Positions 46,701-57,857 of a stretch of 64,000 nucleotides of DNA are shown here, one piece after another. Within the stretch, counting starts at the first letter, position 1. Every line of letters begins with the position of its first letter. This DNA comes from Reticulitermes speratus (Eukaryota > Arthropoda > Insecta > Blattodea > Rhinotermitidae). The translations under genes were made by a program, and so were the position numbers. Under the pieces are notes generated by a model, which was not told the origin of the DNA, did no database searches, and worked only from the letters and a program-made list of their open reading frames with translations. The stretch is taken from contig JAJKFL010000007.1 in the NCBI GenBank assembly GCA_021186555.1, forward strand, positions 4,338,501 to 4,402,500, given 5' to 3'.

Positions 46701-49700
46701 GAAGGACAGAAAGCATTTGCTATTCAGTTTTCTTTCATCATTTTTTGCAAAATTCAGATAAAATTTCACTCTCAGTGTAAGATTGTTGGTGTTGTTTTGA
46801 TTCATATGCTTCAAAACTCCACATTACTCAATACTTTACCTAGAACCCAAAGGGGTGTAAGAGTATTTCTTTGTCTTTATCCAGGGTTAGAACCTTCTTA
46901 TGTAGATACAGTAGATTCTTTGAAACATGAAATAATACTGAGACACTCAAACTGGGGTAACTCTCATGTGTGGAGCATGAAAGACTGAAGCTTAAATAAG
47001 GTGCATTTTGAAGAGGGTTTTCTTTTCCAGGTCGGCAGTGGGTGTACCAAACATGTATGGAATTTGGCTTCTACCAGACTTCAAGTTTAACTGCTGAAGT
47101 CTTTGGAGATCAGTTCCCTTTGGTCTTCTTTATTCAACAGTGTTCTGACATTTTTGGTCCAAGGTATAATTATTTTGAAAGCATGTATTTGCATATGCTG
47201 TTTATCATCTTCAGCTTAAGTAATGGCTTTCACAATGGGCAAGTTGGCTGAAGTTGTAATGCCTGTCATTCATATTCAGTAGGTGCATGGTTTGTATCTC
47301 AGCTGGGATACTGACTATTTGGTCTGAAGTTCTTCATGGTGTGTCTCACTCCTTGCAGGATAATACCCCAGACCATGATTGATTCCATATCCTTTCCAGT
47401 TTGTCATTCATCAGTGATCCTATTACCATTCAACAGTTCCAGAAAGTAGTCATAAGACAAACCATAACTAAAGAAATGGCTGTTGCTGGAAACTGGTTGT
47501 GAAGCAAAACGGCATAAATTTTGCCAAGAATTTGGCTTTTGGGATGTGGTGTGAGGTTAAGGTGGTTGCCTCATGCTGCATGCTGCATTTCTGCATGATG
47601 AATTATGTCCCAAATTTTTCTGATCAGCTGTCATATAAGTACATATACATGTACAGAAAGCTGTCTTGGGAAGATCTCTCTTTTCAGACAGTCCGTACTG
47701 GATTTAAGTACCCAGTTTTACCCTCAGTTTATTGGTTTTAAATTAAACTATAGTAAAATCATGCATGTGTCTGGAAATGAAAATGTATCTTCAATCACCT
47801 TTGAGGAGTTTATCTACAGTGGATGTTCATAAAGCCACTTAGTTATCTTTGCTGAGTGTGGTACGTATGGAAACTGATCCCTTTGTGCATCCAAGAATTT
47901 TGCTTTGGACAAGTAATATTTCAGATGGAGAATAAATCTTTTGTGTTTCATTTTGTATTTTATCATTTGGTGTCTGTGTTTTTGCTGAAACTGTATATTT
48001 TGATTATCTCTGTAGGTAATTTGTCATGTTGATGTTTCAAACAGTTCCATAGTTGACACGTATAATCTTTATTCTTTTGATTATCATTTGGATACTAACA
48101 ACAAGAGTGTCTTATGAGACCTTAAATGTGGAGAATTGTGAGTATTTGACTAATCGTTCCCACTTCCACAGGGTCAGAATAACAGTAATATTTGCTTTGC
48201 AATCAGCTTGTCATTCTAGCATTCTAGAATAAGTTTCAGATGTGACCAGTTGTAGAGGCTTTATTTTACATTTCCCTTTGGTCTTGGTTACATCCTTACA
48301 TTTGTTGTGTTACATATTTTGTTATTGGTTTTCATATCTTAATTTACTGAGGACTTATTGAAGTTAAATGGATAAAATATTATTAAATAGTAAGTAAGGT
48401 ATGTGTATCTGGAAATATAATGATACTGGTAGTTAACTTTAAATTCTAGTTGATTAAACATATTTTATCTTATTTTAGATAAAATACTATGGTGAGCAAA
48501 AACACTCCTTTTTTATATTGGAGTAAGTGCTGATAGAGTTGGGGTAGCTCACTTGGTATAGCAACTCACTACGGGGATTGAATCGCAGTGGGGGTGAGAT
48601 TTTCTGTGCCCATCAGGCCTCCTCTACAATGGGTATCAGGTCTTTCTGACAGGTAAAGCAGCTGGGGCATGGTGCTGACCACCCACCCCCTTCTAGCGCC
48701 GAGGTTGCAAATGGGTTTGAGTTATACCTCTGCCTGCCCTCTGTGCCTGCATAGGCATGTCATGGGGTGACCTTTGCCTTTACTGCTAGAGCTAGAAATA
48801 GGCACTGTTAAAATTATATTTGTGTACAGGTATAATGCAAAGCAGGTGATGCGAGGAGTTAAGCGTACCAATACCATATATGGAGGATTGCAGCTTCAAG
48901 CAGCTCGTGTTGTCTATGTACATGGCTCCGTTGATCCCTGGCATGCACTGGGAATCACACGGACCATTAGACTAGATTCACCAGCCATCTACATCAGAGG
49001 TGTGTTGCTTCTGTATTCTTTTCTGTATATGAAATCACAGTGGCTATGATGCCCCAGTCCAAATGTTAAAAACAACAATAAGAATAAAGTACTAGAACTG
49101 GTGATAACAGTAATTTATTGCACAAAGTGAGGGCTATGTTATTGTTAAATCAAAACACTTTGGTAAACTTAATGCCTTGTGGAATAAGGTGCTGAAGTTA
49201 TCTTGATCAGCACCTTCAGCAGAAAGTAATATACCATCGCATATGTCTACACACTTATGCACACACACACACACACAACACAATACTGGATTGTGTTTAA
49301 TTTGTCTATCGCATACTATTCACACACTCCAACTTTTGATTAGAAAAATAGGTGTTTCATGCCCCCATTTCACAATTTAAATTTTCAGGAAAATGCTTCT
49401 AATGAACATGTTTAACTTCATGTGTGAGTATAAGGCAATCCTGCATTATCATGTGATGAATCAGGACAAAATTTGTCTTGTGTATACAGGTCAGTGTGGT
49501 GTATTCTCAGTTGATCGAGTTTTGACATTCATCAGAAACTCCTGTATTAGACCAAATGTAAAACATTCATTGTGCACAGATCTGTAGTGGCAAGAGATGG
49601 TTGGAATTATGTGTAAAACTGGATTGACATGTGAAGCCAAGAGTGATATGCTCTTTATTCTCCAAGAATCATTTAATGATGACATTTCATATGTAATTGG

Positions 49701-50380
49701 AATCGTTTCAAATGTTTATCTCAGAGGGAGGACATTGTGCATTGTACAGAAATTACATTCCTGTTTACAGACATAAGAAACATGCCAAATGACATAAAAA
49801 TAAGAGTTTTTATGTTTCTTGAATATCTGATTTCAGCAATAGAAATAGATTGGAGCCTTCCTTTTTTTAAGGAACAGATTATCTGCTTGTGATAACTTAA
49901 TAATGGCATTGGAATTGCATTAGTGTTGTATTTATCTGGCATAAAGTAGGGTTCACGGTGAACTTCTGAGAACACGGTCGTGAACCTTCAAATTCCATGA
50001 AGACAGGGTATTTTCTTGACCAGCTGAGCAACTATTATCTTTGGTAGAAGAACTCTGCTGTATATACTTCATTAGTGAATACGGAGTATGAGATCTTCCA
50101 CCCTTATTTGTTTAGCTTTTGAAAGCATTCTACATGATCGATGTCATGGGTTAGTAACAGAAAATCATGGAGCTGTAATGTTGAAGCTCTAGTGATTTTG
50201 TGTATTTATTATGACAGTCGATTGTTTTCAGGAACAGCACACTGTGCGGACATGTACGCCAGTTCACCATCAGATCCTCCACAACTAGTGGCTGCTAGGC
50301 GGAAGATTAGTGACCTTATTGGCCAGTGGTTGGATGAGGACAGTGAGCATAACATGACTGATACAATGGAAACTTTATGA
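40571..50380 (+). CDS. Secreted family S28 serine peptidase (PRSS16 / K12H4.7-like), complete, 8 exons
   Basis: Eight exons join to 513 residues, a normal length for the family. A hydrophobic signal peptide (residues 7-25) is followed by [12 protein letters not shown] and TWEQRYF, the S28 entry signature. The triad is Ser178 in GGSYSG, Asp443 in [10 protein letters not shown] and His468 in GTAHCADMY. Sequons include N47 (NIT). S28 enzymes (PRCP, DPP7, PRSS16) cleave after proline in lysosomes or outside the cell; the similarity to PRSS16 and nematode K12H4.7 rather than PRCP is judged from the N-terminal and [11 protein letters not shown] regions and is inference. Phases agree at all seven junctions, all GT-AG. 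No break or missing residue was seen, so it looks functional. Exons are listed below. Confidence 0.95.
40790..41438. other. S28 intron 1, with a LINE tail remnant
   Basis: About 41,040-41,185 on the minus strand reads KVDLKEIIV and, after a frame shift, [14 protein letters not shown], a decayed LINE tail like that at 1.3 kb. Nothing else is recognised. Confidence 0.55.
41439..41620 (+). CDS. S28 peptidase exon 2
   Basis: It reads [20 protein letters not shown], then GEGTADPTW and [22 protein letters not shown] and EHR.YG.S.P are family hallmarks (oxyanion and substrate regions). The acceptor is TTGTTAG, the donor AAG|GTTAGT, ending in phase 2. Confidence 0.94.
41621..42823. other. S28 intron 2
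   Basis: AT-rich sequence with no recognised exon or clear repeat. Confidence 0.5.
42824..43059 (+). CDS. S28 peptidase exon 3: catalytic serine
   Basis: It reads [20 protein letters not shown], later [20 protein letters not shown] and [16 protein letters not shown]. Ser178 in GGSYSG is the nucleophile. The acceptor is CCTTGCAG and the donor AGAG|GTATGC, phase 1. Confidence 0.95.
43060..44670. other. S28 intron 3
   Basis: It holds a hAT-type element (listed) with an internal TATG microsatellite, and on the minus strand a short LINE tail at about 44,335-44,410 ([11 protein letters not shown]). Confidence 0.55.
43613..43944. mobile_element. hAT-type non-autonomous element with 8-bp target duplication
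   Basis: It starts CACGGGGTTTCAAACTTTTT and ends GTATGAGAAACCATG, inverted ends of hAT style. The flanks ATGTAGAG (43,605-43,612) and ATGTATAG (43,945-43,952) are a target duplication with one mismatch. No transposase. Confidence 0.8.
44671..44806 (+). CDS. S28 peptidase exon 4
   Basis: It reads (E)[16 protein letters not shown], then [18 protein letters not shown]. The cysteine and the EY.VV opening follow the family. The acceptor is TGTTTCAG and the donor TCAA|GTAAGT, phase 2. Confidence 0.93.
44807..45461. other. S28 intron 4
   Basis: No feature is recognised. A plus-strand frame at 44,892-45,080 has no signature. Confidence 0.5.
45462..45778 (+). CDS. S28 peptidase exon 5: helical cap region
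   Basis: 105 codons: [42 protein letters not shown] and [20 protein letters not shown]. In the family this is the SKS cap domain that sets access to the active site. The acceptor is TTTTCAG and the donor GGAG|GTAAAG, phase 1. Confidence 0.93.
45779..47030. other. S28 intron 5
   Basis: It holds SINE D (listed) and a C run next to an A run at about 46,216-46,242. Plus-strand frames at 46,553-46,988 look like chance. Confidence 0.5.
45949..46163 (+). mobile_element. SINE family D, near full length
   Basis: The head reads GCCGTGCCATGGCTCAGGCG with box B GGGTTCAATCCC, then GGGATTTGTGGTGGACAAAG and GGACAGGTTTTTCCCCGAGT, ending in an A run and ATCATCTTCATC. Confidence 0.85.
47031..47163 (+). CDS. 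S28 peptidase exon 6
   Basis: It reads [18 protein letters not shown], then [28 protein letters not shown] is the strongest family motif outside the triad. The acceptor is TTTTCCAG and the donor CAAG|GTATAA, phase 2. Confidence 0.95.
47164..48829. other. S28 intron 6
   Basis: It has a small palindrome at about 48,466-48,492 (TTTTATCTTATTTTAGATAAAA) and a SINE A at its 3' end. No other feature is seen. Confidence 0.5.
48537..48783 (+). mobile_element. SINE family A near the exon 7 acceptor
   Basis: The head reads GGGGTAGCTCACTTGGTATA, then GGGTGAGATTTTCTGTGCCC, GCTGACCACCCACCCCCTTC and GCCGAGGTTGCAAATGGG, with a CTTTGCCTTTAC end. It is near full length and in gene orientation. Confidence 0.85.
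48830..48999 (+). CDS. S28 peptidase exon 7: catalytic aspartate
   Basis: It reads [20 protein letters not shown], then [18 protein letters not shown]. Asp443 in VDPWH is the triad acid. The acceptor is GTGTACAG; a SINE ends about 47 bases before it. The donor is AGAG|GTGTGT, phase 1. Confidence 0.95.
49000..50231. other. S28 intron 7
   Basis: It contains an AC microsatellite at about 49,257-49,280. No other feature is recognised. Confidence 0.55.
50232..50380 (+). CDS. S28 peptidase exon 8: catalytic histidine and stop
   Basis: It reads (G)[18 protein letters not shown], then [15 protein letters not shown] and ends NMTDTMETL before TGA. His468 is the triad base. The acceptor is TTTTCAG. 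Confidence 0.95.
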
Positions 50381-50500
50381 TGCACCTAGGTGGAAGATTA
50401 GTGACCTAGATGGACACTGGGGCGGATGAGGTCCACATCAATTACATGACAAATGTAATGGCAGATCTCAGCACTTACTAGTTTACAAACATGTGTATTA

Positions 50501-50506
50501 AATAAA
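50501..50506 (+). terminator. Polyadenylation signal AATAAA of the S28 gene
   Basis: AATAAA lies 121 bases after the stop codon and is the first in the 3' region. Confidence 0.75.
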
Positions 50507-51036
50507 CAGAAATGAAAGAAAAATTGTTGATTCTCTAAAGAGTGTAACAGTGGTTACATCATTATGTTAATGTGTTTGTTTTTGTTGTTTATCTGTTTTA
50601 TCCAGGTGTGATCTGTGTTGACCTTCGTGGCTTCTGCCTACCTCAACATGACATAGAATTCATTTATTAGGTGGGGGCATCCACAGGGCAGAACCTGTTA
50701 CTTCCAATGATAAAATGATAATGGAAATGATGTTGGGAGAGGGAAGCTACAGTTTAACATGGACTCCAAGTTGTGAGTGGGAGTTGGTAAGGGTTTGTCT
50801 TTGGTAATCTGGATCTGAAGAATCTGTACACACATGTTAGTGGCAATTGAGCTCAGAACTGTATGAATGAGAGCTGAGTTTTTACCCTGAGACCATCAAG
50901 TTTCCTTTATGTTAATATGGTGTTGCATAGTGTGCATTGTGTCAGGGAGGTGAGAAGGAGTGTATATCTGATATACATCATCATTGGAGTTTGCTGTATT
51001 CACATTTTGAGGAGAATGGTTTTTATTATACTGCAA

Positions 51037-51502
51037 ACATCTTTAGGTCTCTATAAAACAATAATAAGACCATTTGTGACCTATGGTACTGACTCATGGA
51101 CGTTAACAAATAAAATGGAAAGAGCCTTAACGACATGGGAAAGGAAAGTCTTGCGGAAAATATATGGGCCAACACATGAAAATGGTTCCTGCAGAATAAA
51201 AATGAATCAGGAAATTTATAACAAATTTACGTCTCAGATGTTGTAGCTGTAATTAAAGTATATAGATTGGAATGTCTTGGGCTTGTTGTAGGAATGGATG
51301 GTGAAAGAACAGTAAAGAAGTTGCTGGAAGGCAAACAGGTAGGAGGGACAAAAAAAAGGAAGACCTAGATTAAGGTGGATAGGTGATGTTGAATTGAGCT
51401 TGAGGAGTATGGGTGTAAAGACATGAAGAGCAAGAACTTTGGACAGAACAGAATGGGCATCTGTCATGAGCGAAGCCAAGGCAAAACTTAAAGGGCTGTA
51501 GT
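51037..51502 (+). pseudogene. LINE ORF2 C-terminal fragment
   Basis: It reads LYKTIIRPFVTYGTDSWTLT, then ERKVLRKIYGPTHENG and, after a stop, GRPRLRWIGDVELSLRSMGV. This is the end of a non-LTR retrotransposon ORF2. Stops and frame shifts show it is dead. Confidence 0.85.
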
Positions 51503-52460
51503 GCTAAAGAAATAGAAGTCAAACATGTTGTTACTTTTTAATTTGTAATATAAGTTTGACCTGTCACAGCTATTATTAAAATAACAAGTAATAAGTATGT
51601 CAGTACAATGACAGGGCAGTTTTATAAATCTACATTGTTTTTGATTTGTTGTTTTTGCAGAAATGCGGTGCTTCTTTTGTGTCTGATTTATTGTGTTTTT
51701 GGTAATTTTTGTACAAATTTTGGACCTTAATTACACACAGGTAAGCTTAACTCTAAATTTCCTAATGTACTTTCTCCATATATAGGGTCACTACTGACAT
51801 TTCCCTGTCTAGACTGTTGGTCCACAGTTGAAACTTGTTAAAGATACAGTTTGAAAAATTGTCAGAAGTACTACTGTAGAGGTAGCTTAACTGATGTTCG
51901 GTCAGAACAGACATGGGCGAACCCTGTGGCTAATGATTGTTTACTGGAGAAACGCACAGAGATGAAGGGGACAGTGTTTTGTACTTGTTCAAAGCACAAG
52001 CCTATAGCAGTCTGTGAAATTGTGTGTACATGTAGATCTGTTGCACATGCCTTTTAGCTTCGGACTGCATAGTACGAGGAGCTCTATCTCCAGCTACTCT
52101 CTCAGATGCTAGTGTCATTTGCCCATATACTCAACAATTCTGCTTCTCTACTGGAAAGATGTTTTTCCAGCATTTGTTTCTTTTTCACAGATTTGCACTG
52201 ACTGGAACAAAGTATGTGTGACATGTTTGGAAAGGCAGAGAGACGTGGGTAGACCCAACAAGGCATGACTATGATAATTAAATAATTCTTTTAACAGACA
52301 ATGTTAGATTTGTTCATGTTATACAGAAGGTAAAATTGTTGTATCAAAAGTTACTACCAGCTGAAAAATAAATTTAAGGTAACAGAAATTATTTTTATAC
52401 TCCCTTTCCAACAAACACGGTTATTAAATTTTATGTTATTCATGTCTGTGCATTAATTGA

Positions 52461-52529
52461 TAATTATATAAGACTACAACAAAATGCACAATTCTGTGCA
52501 TTTTGTTGATGTTGTCTTATAAAATTATG
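52461..52529. mobile_element. Foldback element FB7, short
   Basis: Arms ATAAGACTACAACAAAATGC and its near complement surround a loop of about 8 bp (ACAATTCT). Non-coding. Confidence 0.8.
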
Positions 52530-53600
52530 ACGTTGAATTTGTAAGATTAGCTGCCAGATGGTTGGAAAGTGGTAAGTTTGGAAGTAACATGCTGTCAGTG
52601 ACAAAAATATGAAGAACATAAATTCTTGCATCTCTGGGAGGGTCTGGAAATTCAGTCTGAGTTTTCAAAATTTGAATGAGTGTGATTAAAAAAGAGGTGT
52701 CTTTTAGCTTTCCTGTTCATCACTATCTGCTGAACCCCCAAAAATGAAGCTTAGAAAAATGCATTTGCTTATACCAGTAGTACAGGAACCCCTCAAATTT
52801 GTTAGATTAAAATATATTAGTTATACCTGCAATGCACGTGAACTGAGGTGACTCTTCGAATTAAGTTAATTTTTATTGCAGTTACAATGTGTAAAAACAA
52901 TATGGAATACAGATAGAATAATATGAACTGTTGATAATTTAAAGAATTGTATACTGAGATATAAATGCAACCAGATTAAAATTTAAATGTATTTACTGTC
53001 TATGTGATACGTCTAATTTGTATATTAACTACAGAAAAATTAACCATCACATTGGTTAAGACAGGCGGCATTTGTTATAATTGTGCAATTATAAGTATAT
53101 AAAAAATAACAGTTTAATTTAGCAAGTTCAGGTGTGTGGGATAGCGGGTGGAAGGTGTCATTTGTAGCAATAGTACCTCACAGTTTTACTGGTGGCGTTG
53201 TGATATTTGCTGCCATCTGCAGTGTTTTTCTAGAGCTTAATGTGATTAAGGAAAAAATAGTGCGTGGATAGAAGAGGGTGTTCGAGAGAGAATTTTTTGT
53301 TTTCAGGCTGGCGTTGTAAGGTGAAGTAAAAACAGTGAGGATTTGAACGTTTGTATGGTGACATCAGGGCTAGGCAGGCATGCTGTACTGAATTGCAGTT
53401 TCTTGCAGTCGTTAGTAAATAGTACTCAGGTATTTTGAGCGCCAAATTCGTTACTGGTAGAACGCCATTGACAGCAGACGTTGTTGCATATCACTGAATA
53501 CATTCAGGTGAGTAGGACCCTTTTAGGGCATGTTGAGAAGTTTCGTCTTATAAACTGTATTGAAAACACTTATGTCAGCGTTTTTATGAAGTTAATGAGT

Positions 53601-53975
53601 TAAACCATTTACATATGTTCCGTTTCTACAACGAATGGAATGGCGGATTCTCACTAAGGTCATTAATGTCTGTGTCTGAATCTGGTTGGATTAATAAAAA
53701 TCTTTTCCTCGAATGGTTAAAGCACTTCCTAAACGGTAGAGTTACAAGACCAGGTGTTCTACTTCCAGGCGGTTATTCGTCACACGTTCTGTGTTGGAGT
53801 TTTGTGATGAGAAGAGCATAACATTAGTATCTTTCTGTAGTCATACTACACGTATGTTGCAGCCATTAGCCAGAAACTTCTTCAAACCCCAGAAGGCTTA
53901 TTATGATAAAGTGTGCAGTGGTGAATTCTCCGGTATTGCTAGTATTGACCCGCCATACCACTGAAATGGAAGAAT
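53601..53975 (+). pseudogene. Tigger/pogo-type DDE transposase fossil
   Basis: It reads SVSESGWINKNLFLEWLKHF, then GVLLPGGYSSH, and after a frame shift LEFCDEKSITLVSFCSHTTR and MLQPLARNFFKPQKAYYD. This matches the DDE_1 core (SGW...F..WL..F, LLLDGH.SH, PPHTTH.LQPLD...F.P.K..Y). The Asp of LLLDGHSSH is Gly here, so it is inactive even apart from the frame shift. Confidence 0.85.
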
Positions 53976-56178
53976 GACTCTTTCTGTATTAAACAAGAGA
54001 AAGAACCTGCAAGTCGTTCTTTCCGAAAATCTTTTCTTTGTGTTAACCTATATAAATTTGTGTAGCACATTTACTAAAAGGTTAGGGATGCGGATATATC
54101 CTGCCATACCTTGCCGCTTGAAATATGTGCGTGTGTGAGAGAGAGAAAGAGAAGGCAGTGTGGTTTGTTCTGAGCAGCGTGTCTTTTTAACGAAGCTGCA
54201 TCCCCCTCCTAAAATAATGCGGGAGATAGTCTAGCCATGCTTGTCCTCTCTTGTGGCAAGAGACAGAGAGAAACAGAAAGAAAGACAAAAGGCGTTCAGT
54301 ATGTCAGGTCATGCGGAATGCTTGGCGCACAACCCACAGGAAATGACAGAGTGCTGAAAGGTTTTATTAGTTCCAAACCTGTTTTCATATTGAGGAACCA
54401 GGTCTTTTGCGTTGTTGCGCCGTGTGATTGGGTTATTTCTTCTCGACGTTTCGAAGGAACGTACCGCCTTTATCTTCAGGATTATGAGTTCGTCAATTGA
54501 CTCATAACCCTGAAGATGAAGGCGGTACTGTTTGAGGATTGTGTCAAGAGAGATGAATTTTGAAGTTTCGTGGCACATATCTTGAATAACCGAGTATTTA
54601 TGAACAGAGTATTGAAGACGTTCTGCTCTGTTCTTAGTTCTTACGTGAATCCGATATCAGGATTGTTCTTGCACAGCTTGCCACTGTTCTGTGACGCACG
54701 TCATTGATACCGTGGCGCAGTCTCGTGTCTGATGTTGACACCACAAATACACTTGTAGAACCCCTCCACAAAATATCGCGCACTGGAATCTGATCGGAAG
54801 GTTTAAAGGAACGGTAGGGGAAATCAAGCTTGTCAGTTCGATTGAATTACAACGCGTACCGGCGTCTTTCTATCTCTCCTGCTCTTGCAACCTAACGTCA
54901 GAATCATCGCATTCTGAGCCACACAAACACATTTAAAACCAGGCGTTCTGATAAGAATTCATGAAATCTACTGCCCTTGAACAGCATGGTGCTAGTTGTC
55001 GCACGTGCTCATTTATCGGAGGTGCTGGTATGGTAAACCGAAAGCCAATTCTGCAGCTGCTCAGACGTGACGTAATTGTCCCATACTATTTAAGTAATTG
55101 ACCAAAAATTAATAATGGGAAAGGCAGTTTTAGTAACAGTCTAATTTCATTCTGTGTTAGTGGTTTACAAAGATGTACAGGCCAAACTTGTCGTTGCTTA
55201 TCGTCAAGTAAAGCGCTTTGGCATAACCGTAAATGTAAAACTTAGAAAGAAAATAATGTGACATTTTTAGCTCTATTTCTGAATTCGACATCCCCCTCCA
55301 TAGGTACTTAAGTTCTGTCTCCAGTTTGGGTCTTAAACTGTACAGCACACTTCATATGGGGAAAAAAGAATATTATCAGGGACGAATTGTACATGTTTTA
55401 TATTTTTTATATTTTGTGTGTTTTAATTTTATCATATCTAATATTTTAAAAAAATATTTGTTTTCACAGAACCAACAAACGAAGGCAATATGTGTTAAAA
55501 AATGACATCTCAATTCAGTTGACACGTAATTTTATAAATTTTAGTATGTATACATTTTTATACTAATGGTCGGCCTGAGGATGACCGCAGTGTCGTCGAA
55601 ACATGTTGTCATATAATAATATGACGAATTAATATTTATATTATTACCATTGTGCTGACGGCGTAAAATACCTTTTATTATTATAGTAGAGTTAGTTATT
55701 CATTTCTAAGTTTTTGTTGTATTTTGAGGAGGAGATTGACAACTGGCATTTCTGCCTTCTGGAATGCGAGGTAATGTCAGAATAAGCCACGCATCGCTCA
55801 AGAAATCTGATATAGTTTTCCATAAATTTTGCAAGTGGTTGTTTCCTTGAATCTGAGGATAGCGAGAGGACACGTGGACAGCCACGGAGTAATCAATACC
55901 AAATGCCAGGCTAACACGCTAGATAACGGACTTCGACAAGTTTCAGCTCCTGTAGGCACGACTATATAAAAAATGCATAGGACTTCTCCGCCCTCTAAAG
56001 CACCAACAACTAAGCTACATAAAATAAGTATACTTTTATTTTTCTTCAAAATCTTTCTAGCCCATTTGTGTGTAAGAGCCGCTAAATGAATTTTTATGAA
56101 ATTTCTTACTGAAGAGTTTAAGTAGAATTTGTCGACCCACATGTTTCAAATCGGCTAAAAATAACTGATACTTTACAC
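53976..56178. other. Intergenic
   Basis: A GA-rich run lies at about 54,138-54,155 and a dispersed repeat with an inverted pair at 54.4-54.5 kb. The segment at 55,573-55,605 repeats the CTGANGA ... GAAAC motif. No host gene is recognised. Confidence 0.5.
54385..54545 (+). repeat. Dispersed repeat with inverted 29-bp arms
   Basis: Arms at 54,462-54,490 and 54,499-54,528 (TACCGCCTTTATCTTCAGGA and its near complement) face each other across about 8 bp. The plus-strand pseudo-peptide FCVVAPCDWVISSRRFEGTY belongs to the same repeat class as those at 34.8 and 27.4 kb. Confidence 0.75.
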
Positions 56179-56592
56179 CAGTGGTTCCCAACCTCAGGTC
56201 GCGACCCAAATCAGGGTCGCGGGGTGTCTGACGTAGGGTCGCGAGAGGGTTTTATGGAGAAATCGATAGTTATGAAAAAAAAAATCAAGATTTGTATCTA
56301 AATTCAAAATGAATGATCGAGAAAATGTGACTATTGAATCTGTGTTTATTATTGTTTCTTGAATGTTTTGTACATTTAATATTGTCCCAAAAATATTGGA
56401 TTTGACAAGTAACATTAAAAATTTAATATATTTTTTAATAAGTGGCAATGTTATGTAGTGTCCAAGTAAAGACATTAGTATTAGTTCATTTATAGTAAAT
56501 ATCACTGACTATTGCCGTTTCCATGACAGGGTCGCGGGTCACATACCTATTGCTGCTTTAGGGTCACACACGTAAAAGTTTGTGAACCGCTG
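56179..56592. mobile_element. hAT-type non-autonomous element with 8-bp target duplication
   Basis: It starts CAGTGGTTCCCAACCTCAGG and ends AGTTTGTGAACCGCTG, with internal GGTCGCG repeats. The flanks CTTTACAC (56,171-56,178) and CGTTACAC (56,593-56,600) differ at one base. No transposase. Confidence 0.9.
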
Positions 56593-57052
56593 CGTTACAC
56601 GAAGACCAACATGCATTTCTGCGTGCCGTCATGTCACACATTTTTCGAGCAGATTAAACAAATGGGCTTTAGGGCTCCACAATTGTTATTCTCTACATAT
56701 ATGTTCTAATTTATTTCTGTATGGTTCTGTGGGTTTAAGGTTTCTAAATTAAGACTAAAGACAAACATCTAAGGGAAATATCTAGACCCAAGACCAAAGT
56801 AATTGCAGAAATTTAATCAATTAAATAGCGAAGAATGTCGTAATTTGACTTCCGATTTAAGACGCGCATAGTCAAAACCGCGTCGGGAAGGGGGTTACTG
56901 CACAATTGTGGTATAATTTGGATTTGCTGTAGTGTTTGGGTCATATCTGAGGAAACTAATTGTGTTGTTCCAATGCTAGCTGTAGTGTTCGAACATTAGG
57001 CATGCTATAGATATTTCTGTGCTGAAATAGAGGTACGTATCAGTCTGTCGTC

Positions 57053-57400
57053 GGGGCACGCGGTGGCGCAGTTTGTTGAGGCATTGCACTACAAGCCAGA
57101 AGGTCACGGGTTCGATTCCCTATGGTGTTATTGGAATTTTTCATTGACAATCCTTCCGGCCGCACTATGTCCCTGTGGTAGAATCAGCCTCTAACAGAAA
57201 TAAGTGCCAGGATTATTTCCTGGGGCTAAAGGCGGCCGGTGCGTAGTGCTGATAACCTTATCACCTTCATGTGCTGATTGTCCAGAAGTCTGGGAGCCTG
57301 AATCTCCTGGAACCCTCAGGGCCTGTCCAGGCCTGCAAAGGGATAGCTTTACATTACTAGTCCTCGTCAGTAGGTTGTACCAGAGGAGATGTTTCTGGGT
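57053..57400 (+). mobile_element. SINE family C-type head joined to a family A-like body
   Basis: The head reads GCACGCGGTGGCGCAGTTTG with box B GGGTTCGATTCCC. The body has GGGGCTAAAGGCGGCCGGTG and GTAGTGCTGATAACC, which resembles family A. It may be a composite or a separate family. Confidence 0.7.
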
Positions 57401-57623
57401 TTCGTATTTCGACTGTCCTGAACTGCATTGACGTGGGAGACATCAGTTTCTTCTTTGCTTTACCTTAGTATGATACCTTACATACGTATTTCATGAGATA
57501 AATGACAGCAAACTACAACTGTCTTGGCTTATGATCAAATTACCAACCACTCACTTTCTCTATCTCTCTCCGGCTGTCTGTTTATATATGTACATATACA
57601 ATTTTGTTAGTTTCTATACTGCA

Positions 57624-57857
57624 GATCCCAGTGACCGCGCGGTCTAAGGTGTGGGTCTGCGGCCGCTCGCTTACTGGGACTGCGGGTTCGAATCCCGCCA
57701 GGGCGTAGCTGTCTATCTCTTGTGAGTGTAGTTTTCTGTCAGGTAGAGGTCTCTGCGTCGGGCTGATCACTCATCCAGAGGAGTCCTACCGAGTGTGATG
57801 AAGCCTCGACAATGAAGAGGCTCTAGCCCACTAGGAGCTGTTGCGCCATGGAAGAAA
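57624..57857 (+). mobile_element. SINE family B, near full length
   Basis: It starts GATCCCAGTGACCGCGCGGT, has box B GCGGGTTCGAATCCCGC and ends GGAGCTGTTGCGCCATGG. Confidence 0.88.

Larger units (their letters stand above)
50507..53600. other. Downstream intergenic region with a LINE fragment and a hairpin
   Basis: Only the LINE fragment at 51.0-51.5 kb and foldback FB7 at 52.46 kb stand out. No host gene is seen. Confidence 0.5.
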
